In this document: positions 35,609 to 47,735 of the stretch, piece after piece
Numbering within the stretch: position 1 is the stretch's first letter
How the letters are laid out: the number at the start of each line of letters is the position of its first letter
Source: Rotaria sordida
Taxonomy: Eukaryota; Rotifera; Eurotatoria; Philodinida; Philodinidae
Direction of reading: 5' to 3'
DNA length: 64,000 nt
Assembly (NCBI GenBank): GCA_905250125.1
Contig: CAJNOL010001169.1
Span: 9,584 to 73,583, forward strand
The notes under the pieces: generated by a model
The model's input: the letters and a program-made list of their open reading frames with translations, nothing else
The model's database searches: none
What the model was told of the DNA's origin: nothing
Position numbers and translations under genes: made by a program

Positions 35609-36649
35609 ATGTTCACTCTATTCGAACAGTTCTCAAATGAATTATTACTGTAAATACACAAATATATCGATATTCGAGATTTATGTAAAGGATTTCGAGG
35701 ACTTAATAAACGTTTCGATGCTCTTCTTCGACCATTGCATCATTTATCTGTGATCATTGAAAGCAACAAACTTTCAACTATCGTCCCATTCGCTCACCAA
35801 ATCGTTCGATTAACTGTTGACACTAAAGTTGATATTGATTGGAGCTACTTTCCCAATCTACGCTCGTTGATATTGAAACAGACTACTTGGTCCCAATCGA
35901 ATCATCTTGCTCGAGAACCAAAGCCCAATTTGATCTTTCTCTCACTTTTATCAGCATCAGCAGCTGAATCTTTCAGTTATCTTGCTTATCAAGTGTTCTT
36001 CAATTGGTTTTCTTCCCTTCGTCATGTTAATTTAGGTTCAATCCAATATGCATACGGCCGTTCGTGGTTTCAGTCATCGAATCTGCATTCTGTACGTGTC
36101 ATCTGTAGCGATCCGATCCTTCTTCTCTTAATTTCTGCTTCATGTCCTAATCTTATCCGATTCGAAGTAGAAATCTGCTCAAACATTTGTAAGATTGATC
36201 TTCCTTGTTCTTCAGATCATCGAGTTTACCATCCTTCTCTCAAACGAGTGGGTCTCTCGGACAATGCAAGCTATCTGTCATTGGACAATTTTGATTTTCT
36301 TTTTCGCTGTTGGTCAAATATAGAACGAATCGATCTTGTACTGTACGATGTGTCGTTTGTTCATCTAACTAACTTAATTATAAATCGATTATCTCGTCTA
36401 CGTCGATTTCATTGTCAGGTGTGCAAATCGTGGAAGAACAGCAGTCAAAACGTCGATATTGACACGATTGGACAAATACATCCATATTTCAGTCGAATTC
36501 AATATATAACAAGAAGAAATGGTGCTAGGATATACAAAGCAGACTATATTCATCACAAGCAGCCACGAATTGCCAAAAAACATTCGCTACATCTATCAGA
36601 GAGAACCGGTGTGTTCTCTTGCCGACTTTTTTCCTTTGAAGAAATGTGA
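35609..36649 (+). pseudogene. F-box/LRR-type gene with one in-frame stop
   Basis: The frame from the ATG at 35609 reads MFTLFEQFSNELLL, then TAA at 35651, then IHKYIDIRDLCKGFRGLNKR and RFDALLRPLHHLS. In the bdelloid family the stop position is normally Glu (LLLEIF), so a single GAA-to-TAA change would explain it. From 35654 to 36649 the frame is open for over 330 codons, with irregular leucine-rich sequence such as FPNLRSLILKQTTW and CPNLIRFEVEIC. Either it is a very young pseudogene, an assembly error, or translation starts at the Met at 35735 and skips the F-box. F-box proteins of this kind are presumed ubiquitin-ligase substrate adaptors. Confidence 0.75.
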
Positions 36650-39600
36650 CTAGTCTCGTAATTGAAAGTAAGGTCATCATAGTCAAGTGAAAAGTTTTTG
36701 ATTTTTATTTAATAGAGTCTCTGTGAAATGACCATCCAACTTTAGCATAGTCGATTGGAGAAAAGGCTTTTTCGTCTAATATATAATATATGAAAGTCCA
36801 TGAAAGAGGGTCAAAACTGCATCTTCTGAATGCTGAGCTCAACGGAGATATCATTGTTAATATTTTTAGTCTCGATGACAAAACTGCAATAATTTAATCT
36901 TCCAGATATTTTCCCACTATTGCAGTCGTTTCTGAACTGTTTTTGGTGCGGAACCAACTAATCATCTAAAATATCCTTGATTTGGGAGTGGGTGTGGAAT
37001 GAATTAAAAACATGACCCACACTGCAATTACAAAGTTTCATCTAATTTAAAGTAAGTACCTCTAAAATATTAAAAATCTAATTCAGAACTTTGAAAATTT
37101 TTTCTCATACGATTGGTATATTTTATAGATATTGCACTCTAGAACTTAAAGTAGAATTAATATGAAAAATTGACCTCGAGATTTTTATAGAAATTTTTTT
37201 TTAAATATTGTCTATGCAAATTGTTTTATATGTTTCTAGTCTATGTCTTGTTAAATTATCAAGATCATAACAGTATGAGAAACAAGTTGACGATGATCGT
37301 TACGTATTTTTCCACAATGAAAAGATAGAGAATTCCTTCTATTAAGACCATCGTTCCTCGAAACAATGACATGATTATTTATTCGGTGGCCCTTTTTTTG
37401 TCAAAATTTTCGATGATGTCTGTGATCATCGTCTTGATAAACATGCTAATTCTAGAAAAAGCAAGAAATATTTTTTGTTTTTTTTCCTGTTTTTGATCGT
37501 CCAACTGAGAATTCAGTATGGATCCTTAATTCTATAAATGTAATCTTTTTTTTGTCTGAAAGAACATATCAAAATGCGGGTATGACAGAGTTCGTTTTCT
37601 ACTATTATTTAAAAGAGCACTTTTATAATTAAAGTGCCCTTTTTTTGAGAGTTTGTCGGAACATTGAATTTCTCATCCCATTTCTCCACTCAAAAAGTAA
37701 GAATTGAAGAAAAAAAAGGTCTTTGTCATGTCCTGTATAGTGGTATACTCTTATAAATAAAAACAAACAAGTTATATATAAAATGAGGATCAACAGTAGC
37801 CCTGATTGAATTCGAAATTTTGCACCCAGACTCGATCCATAGTTATAAGATCGTTGATAATTTTTTCTCATCTGTTTTGATAATCGCTTCGAAAATATGA
37901 GATACTTTTTTTCGCCTATTTACACTCAGCAAGTAATACATCTTTGACATTTTTCAGAGCATCTTGAGGATGATTGTATAAGAATTTAGACATAATTGAT
38001 TATTACTATTAGAGTAGCTATTGTCAAGTCTCAGAAGACGAGCTCTTATCAAAAGAGAATTTTAGGTTTCCAAATGAGTTCTTTTTGGGTCTTACCTGAT
38101 GAATATCTCTCTGAAACATCGCAGTATAGAGCTGTAAATTTTACTATAAACTCTTTATCACAATTTCAATATATTCTCAGCATTTCAAGCAACACGAGTA
38201 CACTTGGTGCGAAACCAGTTTTTAAGCGGAAAGTTATCTTTTAAACTATTATGATTTGACATAAAATCAGTAAAAATAATCCAGATAAATATCTTTATTT
38301 ATTTTGTCTTCAGAACAAAATTGTATTGATAAAGTCTCTTTTGATCTGTCATCATTCTTATTTTGTTTATTTGCTAGATTGCAATATTTCTATATATTTA
38401 CTTTTTCTTATAATTGATGAACAATATTTCCTTATAGAATATTTATCAAAATGGAAACAACTAATCGATGTTCTATATGCCAAAAAGGAACAGGATATTC
38501 TTTTTGTACGAAAGACTTAAAAAATATCATTAACAACTATTCAATGAATTGGATATTATGATTGAAGGTCGTAATGCACTTCAACAAAAATTAAATAGAA
38601 CTACTCAACAAAATCATTCTTCCAGTCCTATTTTATCATATTCGAAATTTTTTCCTTGAAAATCGAATATCTGTAGGTGAAAATAGCATCATCTTTTTTT
38701 TCTTTTACAGATAGTATATTTCATTTTTGTTTACCATATATGAAAATGTAAGAAGCGTCAAAGATGTCTCGTCTGTTATCAATTTTTAGATACATATCTA
38801 AATCTATTAAATATTTGATTGGATATATTTTTTTGAACTTTGCATTACTCTAATTATGTCGAAAGAGAGATCAGTAATATACATACTTGTAATTTTACAG
38901 AGAGAAATGTATTCCCAGTTGTTATATTAACGTTTGAATCTAACTCAATTTTTTTTTCATTAAGTTGTTCTCAAGTTTCATTCAAAGATTTCTTCAAATG
39001 ATAGTTTAACAAATAAGATATATCTTTTCAATGAATGAATAATCGAGATTTTTAGTCTTTTACACGTTTTTCTACTAATGAGGTACAATATTCTTAACTT
39101 TTAGTCAGAATAAATTTTTATCTTGAGATATTATTATATCTGTTTATACTCGAACGATCACTGGAATATTATTTTAAGAATAAAAAAATCGATTCTCTGA
39201 TTTTTAAGCAATTTAGATGTTTGAGAAATTTTCTTTCCAATAAATTATTTGTGTCATTTACTAGTGCAATCTATATCTCTTCTTTCATATCTCTGAGTTA
39301 TATGAACACGATTTCAAGTTTTTTCAATTTATTTGGAATAGCATTGAGAATATAAATTTCATTATTAAATTTTATGTTGAGAAGTAACACGTAACACATA
39401 CCTTGACGTCACTCATAGATTACAGCAGTTCGCTGAAAAATAAAGTAATCTGTTTGATGCTCTCTTTTAAATAAAATATGTTTGCTGTACGAAGAAATGT
39501 ACTCACAAATCAAAATTCAACCAGAATTTTTGTTTTTTTTTATCATAGTGTGGCTAGAGCTCGTCGAATTATACTATAAGAAAAAAAAATGTTTCACATT

Positions 39601-41051
39601 CAAAACAATTATTATGAAAATCAGATTTCTGGGTCTATTTTCTCATGTATCCGAAAATTATGTTATCTTGAATTTCTTTGTAAAATATTTGTTTTTGAAT
39701 TTGAAACATACTTTTTCTTATACAATGCGACCAGCTCTATATTAAGAAGTATCATAATTAATTTTTATCATCTTTAATTTTGCGAGTTCTTCTATATGTT
39801 ATGATTTTCTTTCTCTACATATATGTATTATCCTCTTTCTATCTTAGGAGTGATTCTCTCTATCTTCTAGATGTTCTTCCCAAACGCTCTAGGATACTAC
39901 CATATCCATCGTACTGTTCATACACTTATATATCGTGACTAATTCTTTGCAATAAACCGAGTATGTGTATCGACTGCATTCTTCCTTGGCTATTATTCAA
40001 TAGAAGGAATAATTTTTCCGATTGGAATAACTTCACATATATTCAACTATCTCGATCGAAACATGGCAACACAAATCTATATTTTAAATTTCTTAGTTTA
40101 ATGATGAGAACTGTAATTTGATCCGAATATATCTAACCTTATTAAGTAACAATACAAACACCTTGACTACTAGTCAAAAAATAACTATTTTAATGCTTTA
40201 CATGAAAAGCATTTTTTGTCACTGTTTTTTCATTTTTATCCTTATCTAACTTGTGTAGAAAAATGAAAAAAAAACGTTTCGTAACAACATAATCAGCAAA
40301 AAAAGACTTGAATAAAATATGCCTTTTTATAGGAACACAACAGAAGACCCAAGATCTTGTAGTGTCTCGATGGATTTACACAGTTTTGAGAAATTGATGA
40401 TAGATTCGGATTCATCGATCCTGAAACGCTTGGTCAAATTTTGTTTTAAAAAAATCGTCACTTTTTCAAAAAGAAACCTTTTTAATTCACGCGGTGACAT
40501 TGAATTTTACAATTGCACACCATTATAATTAATCCAATGGTTCACTTTTATCTTTAATCTATATTGATGAAAACGTCGTTTTGTTTACATTGTATCGGTG
40601 TGTCAAGAGAGATATCCACGTTTTTTTAATTCTTGCATTGTGACTAATCTTGTGATGACGTCCTAATAGCAAGTAGCAGGCAATTATAACTATTTGTTCG
40701 TCAGACTTCTAGTTCATTCGTCAGTCGTCATGTGTAAACAACATTACTAATTTCTGTTGATTAGGTTTTTTTTCCAATAGAGAAAGAAAGAGCGAAAAAG
40801 AACCAACGACAAATGTAACGGTGTTAGTCGAACACAACAAAGAACATTAGTAGGAGAATACGACAAAAAAGCATCTCAACATACAATTTAATACGTATCC
40901 ACGTGGTGGGGATCTAATTTTTTTCTTCCGTGATAATACCTATAATATGAAAGAATCTTACTCATTTGAATAGTAAATCTATTGATTTCTCTCGTTGTAT
41001 TTTTCAGAATATTGTCGATTAATAAGTGATTGATATTTTACCAATTGAAAA
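36650..41051. other. Long AT-rich stretch, nearly empty
   Basis: A small telomere-like pair lies at 36984-37023. A possible zinc-finger fragment starts at 38450 (+) with METTNRCSICQKGTG, a pattern seen at the N-terminus of bdelloid B-box/RING-like proteins, followed one frame later by NELDIMIEGRNALQQKLN; the two parts are out of frame, so it is probably a relic. No other gene was seen. Confidence 0.4.
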
Positions 41052-42152
41052 ATGACTAGATCATGGCGCAAACTTACTCCTCGTGAAAAAGTCTTGTCAA
41101 TTATTACAAACGAAATAACGTGGGGTATATTTGTTATTTGTGCTTGTCCTATTGCTTTGATCATTCTATGGGCAACAAATCATCCAATCAAATGGGAGAA
41201 ATACAAAGATCCTGTCCATGAAAAACGACTCATATGTATTATTAGCGGTATTTTTGCTTTTGTTTCAATAATAATGAGTCTGGTTCAAATTATTCAACAT
41301 TTTGTTCATAAATCTGATAAAGCTGCTCAAAAGCGAATCATGCGAATATTGGCAATGGTACCTGTATATGCTATAACCTCTTGGATATCTCTATTCTTTT
41401 TCGAATCAGCTATTTATATGGAATTTTTTCAAGCATGTTATGAAGCGTATATTATTTATTGTTTTCTAATTTTACTAACAAAATATCTTGGTGGTCATCG
41501 AGGTGTAGAAGAAGCGATCGCACGTAAAGAAAGTATTCATTTGGCATTTCCATTTGGATATTGTTGTAAACCATTACCAAATGTAAAATGGGTATGGTAT
41601 TTTAAAGTTGGCCTTTTACAATATTCATGGATTACGCCAATATGTTTAGGTATAGCTGTTATTTTGAATTTAACAAATGTTTATGGTAATGGTCTATGGA
41701 AAGTTAATCGAGGTTATCCATATATTACAATTATAATTAATATTAGTCAAATATTAGCTTTGTACTCTTTAGTAACATTCTACAGTAATTTGAAAGATGA
41801 ATTAAAACCATTTCAACCACTTGCAAAGTTTATTACGATAAAACTTCTTGTTTTCTTCATCTTTTGGCAGTCAGTTCTAATGAGTGGTCTTGCAGCCGTT
41901 GGTGTACTTCGAAATACTCTATGTGATCCGGAAGCTAATAAATATTGTCATGGCTCAACAACAGGATTTACAGCTGAGGAAGAGAAAATTTTATTATCAA
42001 ATGGATTGATCTGTGTTGAAATGGTCTTCTTTTCAATTGCTCATCATTGGATTTTCAGTTGGAAACAGTATGCAGCAAATGATGAACTCCAAGAGCTCGT
42101 GGAACCTCGATCTTCTCAAATGACTAACAACAACAATGAGATTGATGAATAG
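41052..42152 (+). CDS. TMEM184 / organic-solute-transporter-alpha family membrane protein
   Basis: A single-exon frame of 366 residues with seven predicted transmembrane helices. Family signatures are RILAMVPVYAITSWISLFF (TM3 region) and FFQACYEAYIIYCFLILL (TM4). A conserved Cys pair (YCCKPLP) and the HRGVEEAI loop follow, and the later helices include LALYSLVTFY and LKPFQPLAKF. The family (DUF300, Solute_trans_a) includes TMEM184A/B/C and OST-alpha, found in endosomal and plasma membranes with roles in trafficking or organic-solute export. Length matches TMEM184 (350-400). The C-terminal tail is hydrophilic and Asn-rich. The start follows an AT-rich leader; no alternative ATG is plausible. 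Confidence 0.92.
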   Translation: MTRSWRKLTPREKVLSIITNEITWGIFVICACPIALIILWATNHPIKWEKYKDPVHEKRLICIISGIFAFVSIIMSLVQIIQHFVHKSDKAAQKRIMRILAMVPVYAITSWISLFFFESAIYMEFFQACYEAYIIYCFLILLTKYLGGHRGVEEAIARKESIHLAFPFGYCCKPLPNVKWVWYFKVGLLQYSWITPICLGIAVILNLTNVYGNGLWKVNRGYPYITIIINISQILALYSLVTFYSNLKDELKPFQPLAKFITIKLLVFFIFWQSVLMSGLAAVGVLRNTLCDPEANKYCHGSTTGFTAEEEKILLSNGLICVEMVFFSIAHHWIFSWKQYAANDELQELVEPRSSQMTNNNNEIDE

Positions 42153-42963
42153 ATTGTTACGATATTTTTTTAAATTCTATCGCTTAAACATAATTTTTTG
42201 TAAAGCTAACCGAAAGCGAAATATAGTAGTAGAAAATAGTTTTAATCGAATTGTATATCGTTAGATAGAGCTCGTCAAACTGAGTAAGAATATATTATTT
42301 TCATTTTTTTTTAACCTAAAGCTTGGATTAGAAATCTTTAAAATACTACTGCCCATTCCAAAAAAGAACGTGGGTGAGTATTTTTCGAATAACTTTTGAT
42401 AGGTACAAGATAGAAAACTGCAGTTTTCATCATTGGAAAGAGACATATCTAGCGCATCTATCTATATAAAATTGTTGAGATTCATTTCATTAATAACTAG
42501 TGATCCATGGTTCCCTTGAAAGAGTAGTCTATTGTTCTATGAAGATAGAATTAATTTTAAACTTTGAGAAATGAACTAGATCCGCCAACTCAAGCTCTAC
42601 AAATCTACGAAAAGGTCGAAATTTGTATCTTGATTCGCTTAAAGGTTATGAGCAATATACTAACGGGGTTTGGATCGAGTTTTTGTGAATTTTACCTTGT
42701 ATAAAATACTTTTCAAATTATCATCACTGGTATTTTCGATAATGACGAATCAATTGACAATGTTTTTTTAATATAGGCAACATTTTTTTTATCAAAATAC
42801 TATTACTAACGATTGTACGATATTACTTTCATATGTTATTACACTGTTAACTTGAAATAAATACATCATATTTCACAAATACTTATGATCAGAAGGGTAA
42901 TATCCTAATTTTTATTCTTTTAATGACGACTAAGAAAGGAAAAAGGAGAAGCAACACATATTG
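42153..42963. other. No gene seen
   Basis: AT-rich spacer between two convergent genes; no motif recognised. Confidence 0.45.
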
Positions 42964-44273
42964 TTAATCATTCACTTCTTTTGCTACCGAATCAACTTCT
43001 TCGATGAATCGATCAGACTTCTTGAACATGTCTTCGATCTTGCATGTTTCATTAATATATCCCATAGCGGTTGCTCTACTTGAAGACGTCATCCATTGGT
43101 AGACCAAAGGTCTAACGTCACTAAGACTAAAGTTAACATTTTTGTCACGAACATAGTTTTTCAAACCAGCCCATGCTAATTCAATAGGATTGAGCATGCA
43201 ACGCTTGACCAGCAAGCTATGAAAATACATTCATCAATATAAAAAATAGTTTTGAAGGAGTTCAACTAACCGTAAAATATCGCCATAATATTTTCTGGCT
43301 GCTTCATCGATCACGTAACGCTTTTTGTGGTAGATGATCGAAAGCGAGCACAAGTAACCCGGCTTTAGTGGCTTTAAAAGGAACTCTGATATTATGATTT
43401 ATTAACCATTGTACGACAAGATCTTTTCGCCATGCTCTCTTCGGAGGAATAGTGCCTTCAGTAAGTTGATTATGCCAAGTCGTATTATCAATAATCAAAA
43501 CAATCTTGACATGTCGATCTAGGCATGTCAACGGTAATATTCATAGTGAAATGTTAGAAATTATATTACCCAACTGTTCTCTCGAAAGAGAAGCTGTTTG
43601 ATCAATCCAGGTCAGAAAGTGTTTCAAGTCCATACTATGATTCTCATCACATTCGAATATATCGATTGTTTCCTTGTGAAAATTCGATTCGTTTAGAAGA
43701 GCAGAAATCGCTAGTCGTTTTTCTATAATCATAGGTTATCAGTTGAAATATACGAGAAATAATGAATACCCTTATTTTGACTATGTCGCATTCGACCTAT
43801 ACCTGTTGTTCCATCAGTCCATACAAAGCGTCTCTCTTCATTTTTGTTGCACTATGTTTCATGCTACCAAAGAATCTTAGAGTCATTGTTGCGCAGTTCA
43901 TCAATAGCAGCAAAGTAGAGCGCACGCGCAGCCATAAATGATGGGATATCGAGTGGTACAACGACTTTCGATATTCGCTTGTATATAAATCAAATTTTTA
44001 TCACCTAACGCCACAGAGATGTTGTTGCCTGAATAGGAAAATTAGAATCTTCGGCCAGAATACAGACAAGAGTTTTTTTGATGGTAGGATAGATTCGTTC
44101 GGCCAAAAGAGAATGAATATGAAATCTAAAAAAAATGATCATATTAAGATTACTCTTCTGTTAAATTAAAATCATCGAGTAGTCTCTTGTTGTTGTTCGG
44201 TTAGAGGAGTTGATGGACGACCAGAGTTTGATAGTTTGTGCAGCGAACGAGGAACAGAAACACTAATTGCCAT
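42964..44273 (-). pseudogene. Intron-containing DDE (IS630/Tc1-like) transposase-derived gene, decayed
   Basis: The minus strand encodes pieces of the common eukaryotic DDE_3-type family. In order they are LLAERIYPTIKKTLV (about 44110), RRFVWTDGTTGIGRMRHSQN (about 43800), then HFLTWIDQTASL. IVLIIDNTTWHNQ (catalytic Asp, Tyr-His replaced by Trp-His) and WRKDLVVQWLINHN follow, then YVIDEAARKYYGDIL. An intron (about 43270-43220, GTTAGT...TTTCATAG) separates this from CMLNPIELAWAGLKNYV, which holds the catalytic Glu. The C-terminus ends at 42964. A frameshift lies in an A run near 43325, a stop precedes CNKNEERR, and the 5' part needs another shift. No terminal repeats were found. Introns suggest an old, perhaps once domesticated gene rather than a mobile copy. 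Confidence 0.7.
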
Positions 44274-44437
44274 AGTGTTCGTGCTAATTATAGATGAAGA
44301 TGATGGCCTCGATCATTGGGGTCTGGGTGTTTGAAGAGATTATCCACACACACACACGAATTCTCAACACCGATTCATTGTCATCTATTAGCTTCATACA
44401 AGCGTGCCAGATTTACACTAATTTTAAATCTGCTGAT

Positions 44438-44551
44438 ACATGTAAATGTAATGGTGATTGTAGCACGAATCGATGTCAATGCAAGAAAAAAGATCAAAAA
44501 TATTGTTCTAAATGTCATGGTGGTAACAGTTTCAAATGTGAAAATTGTTAA
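44438..44551 (+). CDS. Small Cys-rich (CXC-like) fragment
   Basis: Thirty-seven codons encode TCKCNGDCSTNRCQCKKK followed by YCSKCHGG and KCENC, then a stop at 44551. The C-x-C-x(3)-C-x(4)-C-x-C spacing is that of CXC-type zinc-binding repeats found at the ends of various chromatin and DNA-processing proteins. The open frame extends back to 44294 but the part before 44438 is not convincing. It lies just upstream of, and divergent from, the DDE-derived gene. It is probably a last exon or a fragment; the rest of the protein was not found. Confidence 0.4.
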   Translation, partial: TCKCNGDCSTNRCQCKKKDQKYCSKCHGGNSFKCENC

Positions 44552-44694
44552 TTAAGTTTTTTCCTTTTTCTTCGTTCAAGATTACTGTTCCTGTGTTAGA
44601 AATCTCATTTGTTCTTATGTTAATGTTTCAATCTGAACTAGTTAAGATCAAAATATTTCATTATGAACTAGTCCACTATGAATAGTTCAGGCTA

Positions 44695-44816
44695 AAATTT
44701 TAATTTTTTCTAGTTGAGATCAAAATTTTAAAGTCAACTAGTTCACTTCGCAATGCATTTCAATATCAACTAGTTGACTTCAAAATTTTGATCTCAACTA
44801 GAAAAAATTAAAATTT
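44695..44816. repeat. Near-perfect inverted repeat, 49-bp arms
   Basis: The arms 44695-44743 and 44768-44816 match at 48 of 49 positions around a 24-bp loop. Each contains CTAGTTGAGATCAAAATTTT and AACTAGTT. Looser copies of the same AACTAGTT/ATCAAAAT motif extend out to about 44630 and 44850, so the element is probably a small foldback transposon or MITE. No coding sequence. The rest of 44552-45328 shows no gene. Confidence 0.85.
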
Positions 44817-45328
44817 CAATCTGCCCTAGTTCAATTTAAAACAGAACTGGATTTCAATCTGTCCTACGAGATATATATAATTAATCATTATTTTAATCTG
44901 CTTCTTCTTTTTACATATATTTTTTTGGTCTTCACCCTACACTAGCAACGATACGAGTATTCCTTCCTTCCTTCCAATCTAGTCATACTTGTCATTTTGC
45001 GTGGTAGTCTTTAATTTCCTTTTTCTTCAAAATATTATTGTTACCATTCAACATCATTTCAATATAGTGCCAAATATTAGACCAGGTAAAATATATTGTC
45101 CTATTTTCTTGTAATTATTTACATAATAATGCAAATATTCAATTTAATCTAAAAATCAAATCCGATATATGTAAGGATGTAAAATTTACATCAAGTACAC
45201 TCTTATCAGATGATTTTTAGTTCAGTTATACTCTTTATACACTGATCTAGTTTTTTAATAACTATGTCAAATATTCATTGATATTTCTTTGCTAGATTCA
45301 ATCTGTACGATAATAAATTAAATTTAAT

Positions 45329-46645
45329 ATGGATAACAATATATCGACAACAACCATCGATCCAGCTGTAGCTATACTAACTGCTGCTCGTATTGGGATA
45401 CAACATATTGGTCAACCAATTCTTTTTACACTTGGTATGATTGGATGTATATCAAATATTGCAATTTTTCTTCGTCCTTCAATGCGCATAAATTCATGTG
45501 CTATTTATTTTCATGCAAGTTCATGGGCTAATTTATTTTGTTTAACATGGGGTCTGTTTATTAGTATGCTTGCTTCATTTACCAACAATAATCCACTAAC
45601 ATATAATTCGGCATATTGTAAAATTCGTTATTATATACTTACCGGTTCTCAATTGGCAAGTCGAGCATGTGTTGTCTTAGCATGTCTAGATCGTTTTTTA
45701 TTGTGCTCACAATCAGCTCAACAACGATTATTCTGTCGACCAAGTGTAGCAATTAAAGTTATGTTACTAACTATTGTCGGTTGTGCTTGTTTATCAATCT
45801 ACGTATTAATAGTTTATGATGCATTTCCTCAACAACGTCAGTGTAGTCCTAGTTCGGCAGTAGGAAGAATAATTGATACTACAGTTTTATTCTTATTCAA
45901 TTTTGGAACTCCAGCTTTGTTAATGAGTACATTAAGTGGAATGATTATATGGCGATTAAAGCAGAACGCAAAACGGATTGGTCGTCAAAAAGTAAGTATT
46001 CTATATGGTTTTACTTTTGTTCATCTCTACAATAGTCTTTTGAGTAGTTGGTTATTCAAACCTTGATAACTCTCTAGACACATCATTTGATAAAGATTAA
46101 ACTATTTTCACATAATCTTTCAGACGGTTTTTTTTGTGGTTGAAAAAGTCAAATATTATCACTTGAAATATACTTTATTCTTTTTTGTAATCTAGGTTCA
46201 TGTACGTAAAAGAGACCTTCAACTCTCAACTATGCTTATAGGCCAAGTGATTTTATACATTACAACGGCACTTCCATTTGTTAGCAATTTTGTTTATTTG
46301 ACAATAACACAGTACGTTCCATCATCAAGTAAATCATCATATCGTATTGCAGCAGAATCTTTAGCTATAACAGCAACAGGCAGTTTTGGTACCTTTATAT
46401 TTAATGCAGTAAGAATTTCTATTGCGCATAGATTTCTATTTTAAAATCTGCGATTTTAGTTAACATTTTATGTTTACACGTTGACAGCACCAAGTTTTCG
46501 TCGTGAACTGTTTGCATTGGTCGTTCCAAGACGATGGATGAATCATTCTCAAGCAACAGAACAATTTCAACTGTCCCAAACTAATCGAATTCATCCATTT
46601 CTTCGAAATGCTAAATCGATCAATTCTCAAGTCGAACGAAATTAA
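45329..46645 (+). CDS. Rhodopsin-family GPCR (probable neuropeptide type), three exons
   Basis: Exons are 45329-45991, 46196-46408 and 46460-46645. The introns (204 and 51 bp) are GT...AG and both phase 0, giving 353 residues. Seven membrane helices are predicted. TM1 has LGMIGCISNIAIFL. The TM3 Cys is in SAYCKIRYY and pairs with the ECL2 Cys in QQRQCSPSS. TM3 ends in CLDRFLL, a DRF version of the DRY motif. TM6 starts VILYITTALPFVSN. TM7 is LTFYVYTLTAPSFRREL, where TAPSF stands for NPxxY plus helix 8. A short Gln/Asn-rich tail follows. This layout is common to the expanded bdelloid peptide-type receptors. The ligand is unknown. It is a plasma-membrane receptor acting through G proteins. Confidence 0.85.
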
Positions 46646-47289
46646 TCATAATGAATTTTGGTAAATAATATAGATGAATTATTGTTCATTCATCATTGAT
46701 CCTTTAAAATTATTTGATTGGATACTTTTAAATCATTTATCTCGTATATTTATATGTTGTTCAGTTTCGTGACATCTATGTTATCTTATTAATGTAGTGT
46801 TTTGAATGAGGGCAGGTGTAAGTGTAGGTTATTTCTATACGAACATCAACACTCGTCCTCTAAAGTACTGCTAAATAAAAACTGTCGATGATAGTGAAAA
46901 TTTAACTAATTATTCTTAATTTATCGTCGAAATATCATCAAGCGTCATTTTATCAAAGAGTAATTATTTTAACTTCATTCAATGATCCGAAGAGTACTCA
47001 ACATTGCAGAACAAAAACATAAACTAATATAAAATATATATTTGCATCAGAATATCCTTCAGTTGAACTATTTATTATTTTTATTTTAGGAGAAGTCTTT
47101 GAGTGCATCATTTGGAAAGTCCAGAAGTATAGTCGTAATCGTTCTTCATCAAACACATAATAACAGAATATATGATTAGCTGTTTTATTATTTTGATGTA
47201 TAATTATTGAGACCTAAAAAAACTGAACCATAACTTTTATGAAAAGCAAAAATAAATTCATTGTAGTTATTGCTGAAACAGAACAACAC
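46646..47289. other. Intergenic with one telomere-like tract
   Basis: A degenerate tract at 46807-46860 reads GAGGGCAGGTGTAAGTGTAGG, a spacer, then a C-rich arm ending CACTCGTCCTC; its outer ends GAGG and CCTC are complementary. No gene was seen. Confidence 0.45.
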
Positions 47290-47735
47290 GACTTATTTTA
47301 AGTTTACAAACATTACTGCTGCCATATGATGAATTTGATTCGATGTTCATAACGAGACAATACGAAGATGACGAGAAAAACATGCGTCTACAACAGTCAT
47401 ATCAGTAAAAGATAAAAAAAAACTCAACCATGCTAAATGATTTCCTCACCATTCAAAATAAGCAAACAAATAGTACATAATTATTATACTAAATGCAGGT
47501 AAAGCACATAAAACTATAAATTCAATTGACCAAACAATACGCTTTATGACTAGAACATCACGCGTGATTCTTATATGTTGTCGAAGCGTAAACATTGCTA
47601 AATTCGTGCGTATATAATGCACTGTATAAATATAGATGTTTATTGTGATGAAAAGAGACGGCATCCAAATGAGCACAGTTGCCATCATTACATCAATCCA
47701 GTTTGTTAAGGAAATTTGATAGTGATATACACCTT
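47290..47735 (-). pseudogene. GPCR fragment (TM5-TM6, decayed TM7)
   Basis: The minus-strand frame 47735-47446 reads HYQISLTNWIDVMMATVL, then WMPSLFITINIYIYTVHYIR (TM5), then TRDVLVIKRIVWSIEFIVLC and ALPAFSIIIMYYLF (TM6). Its arrangement matches ECL2-TM5-ICL3-TM6 of bdelloid peptide-type receptors. A GTGAGG donor follows, and a plausible acceptor TTGTAG leads to YEHRIKFIIW, which recalls the TM7 exon, but the join gives a stop. TM1-TM4 exons were not found upstream. It is probably a partial, dead copy; it could instead be the middle of a gene whose other exons I failed to see. Confidence 0.5.
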
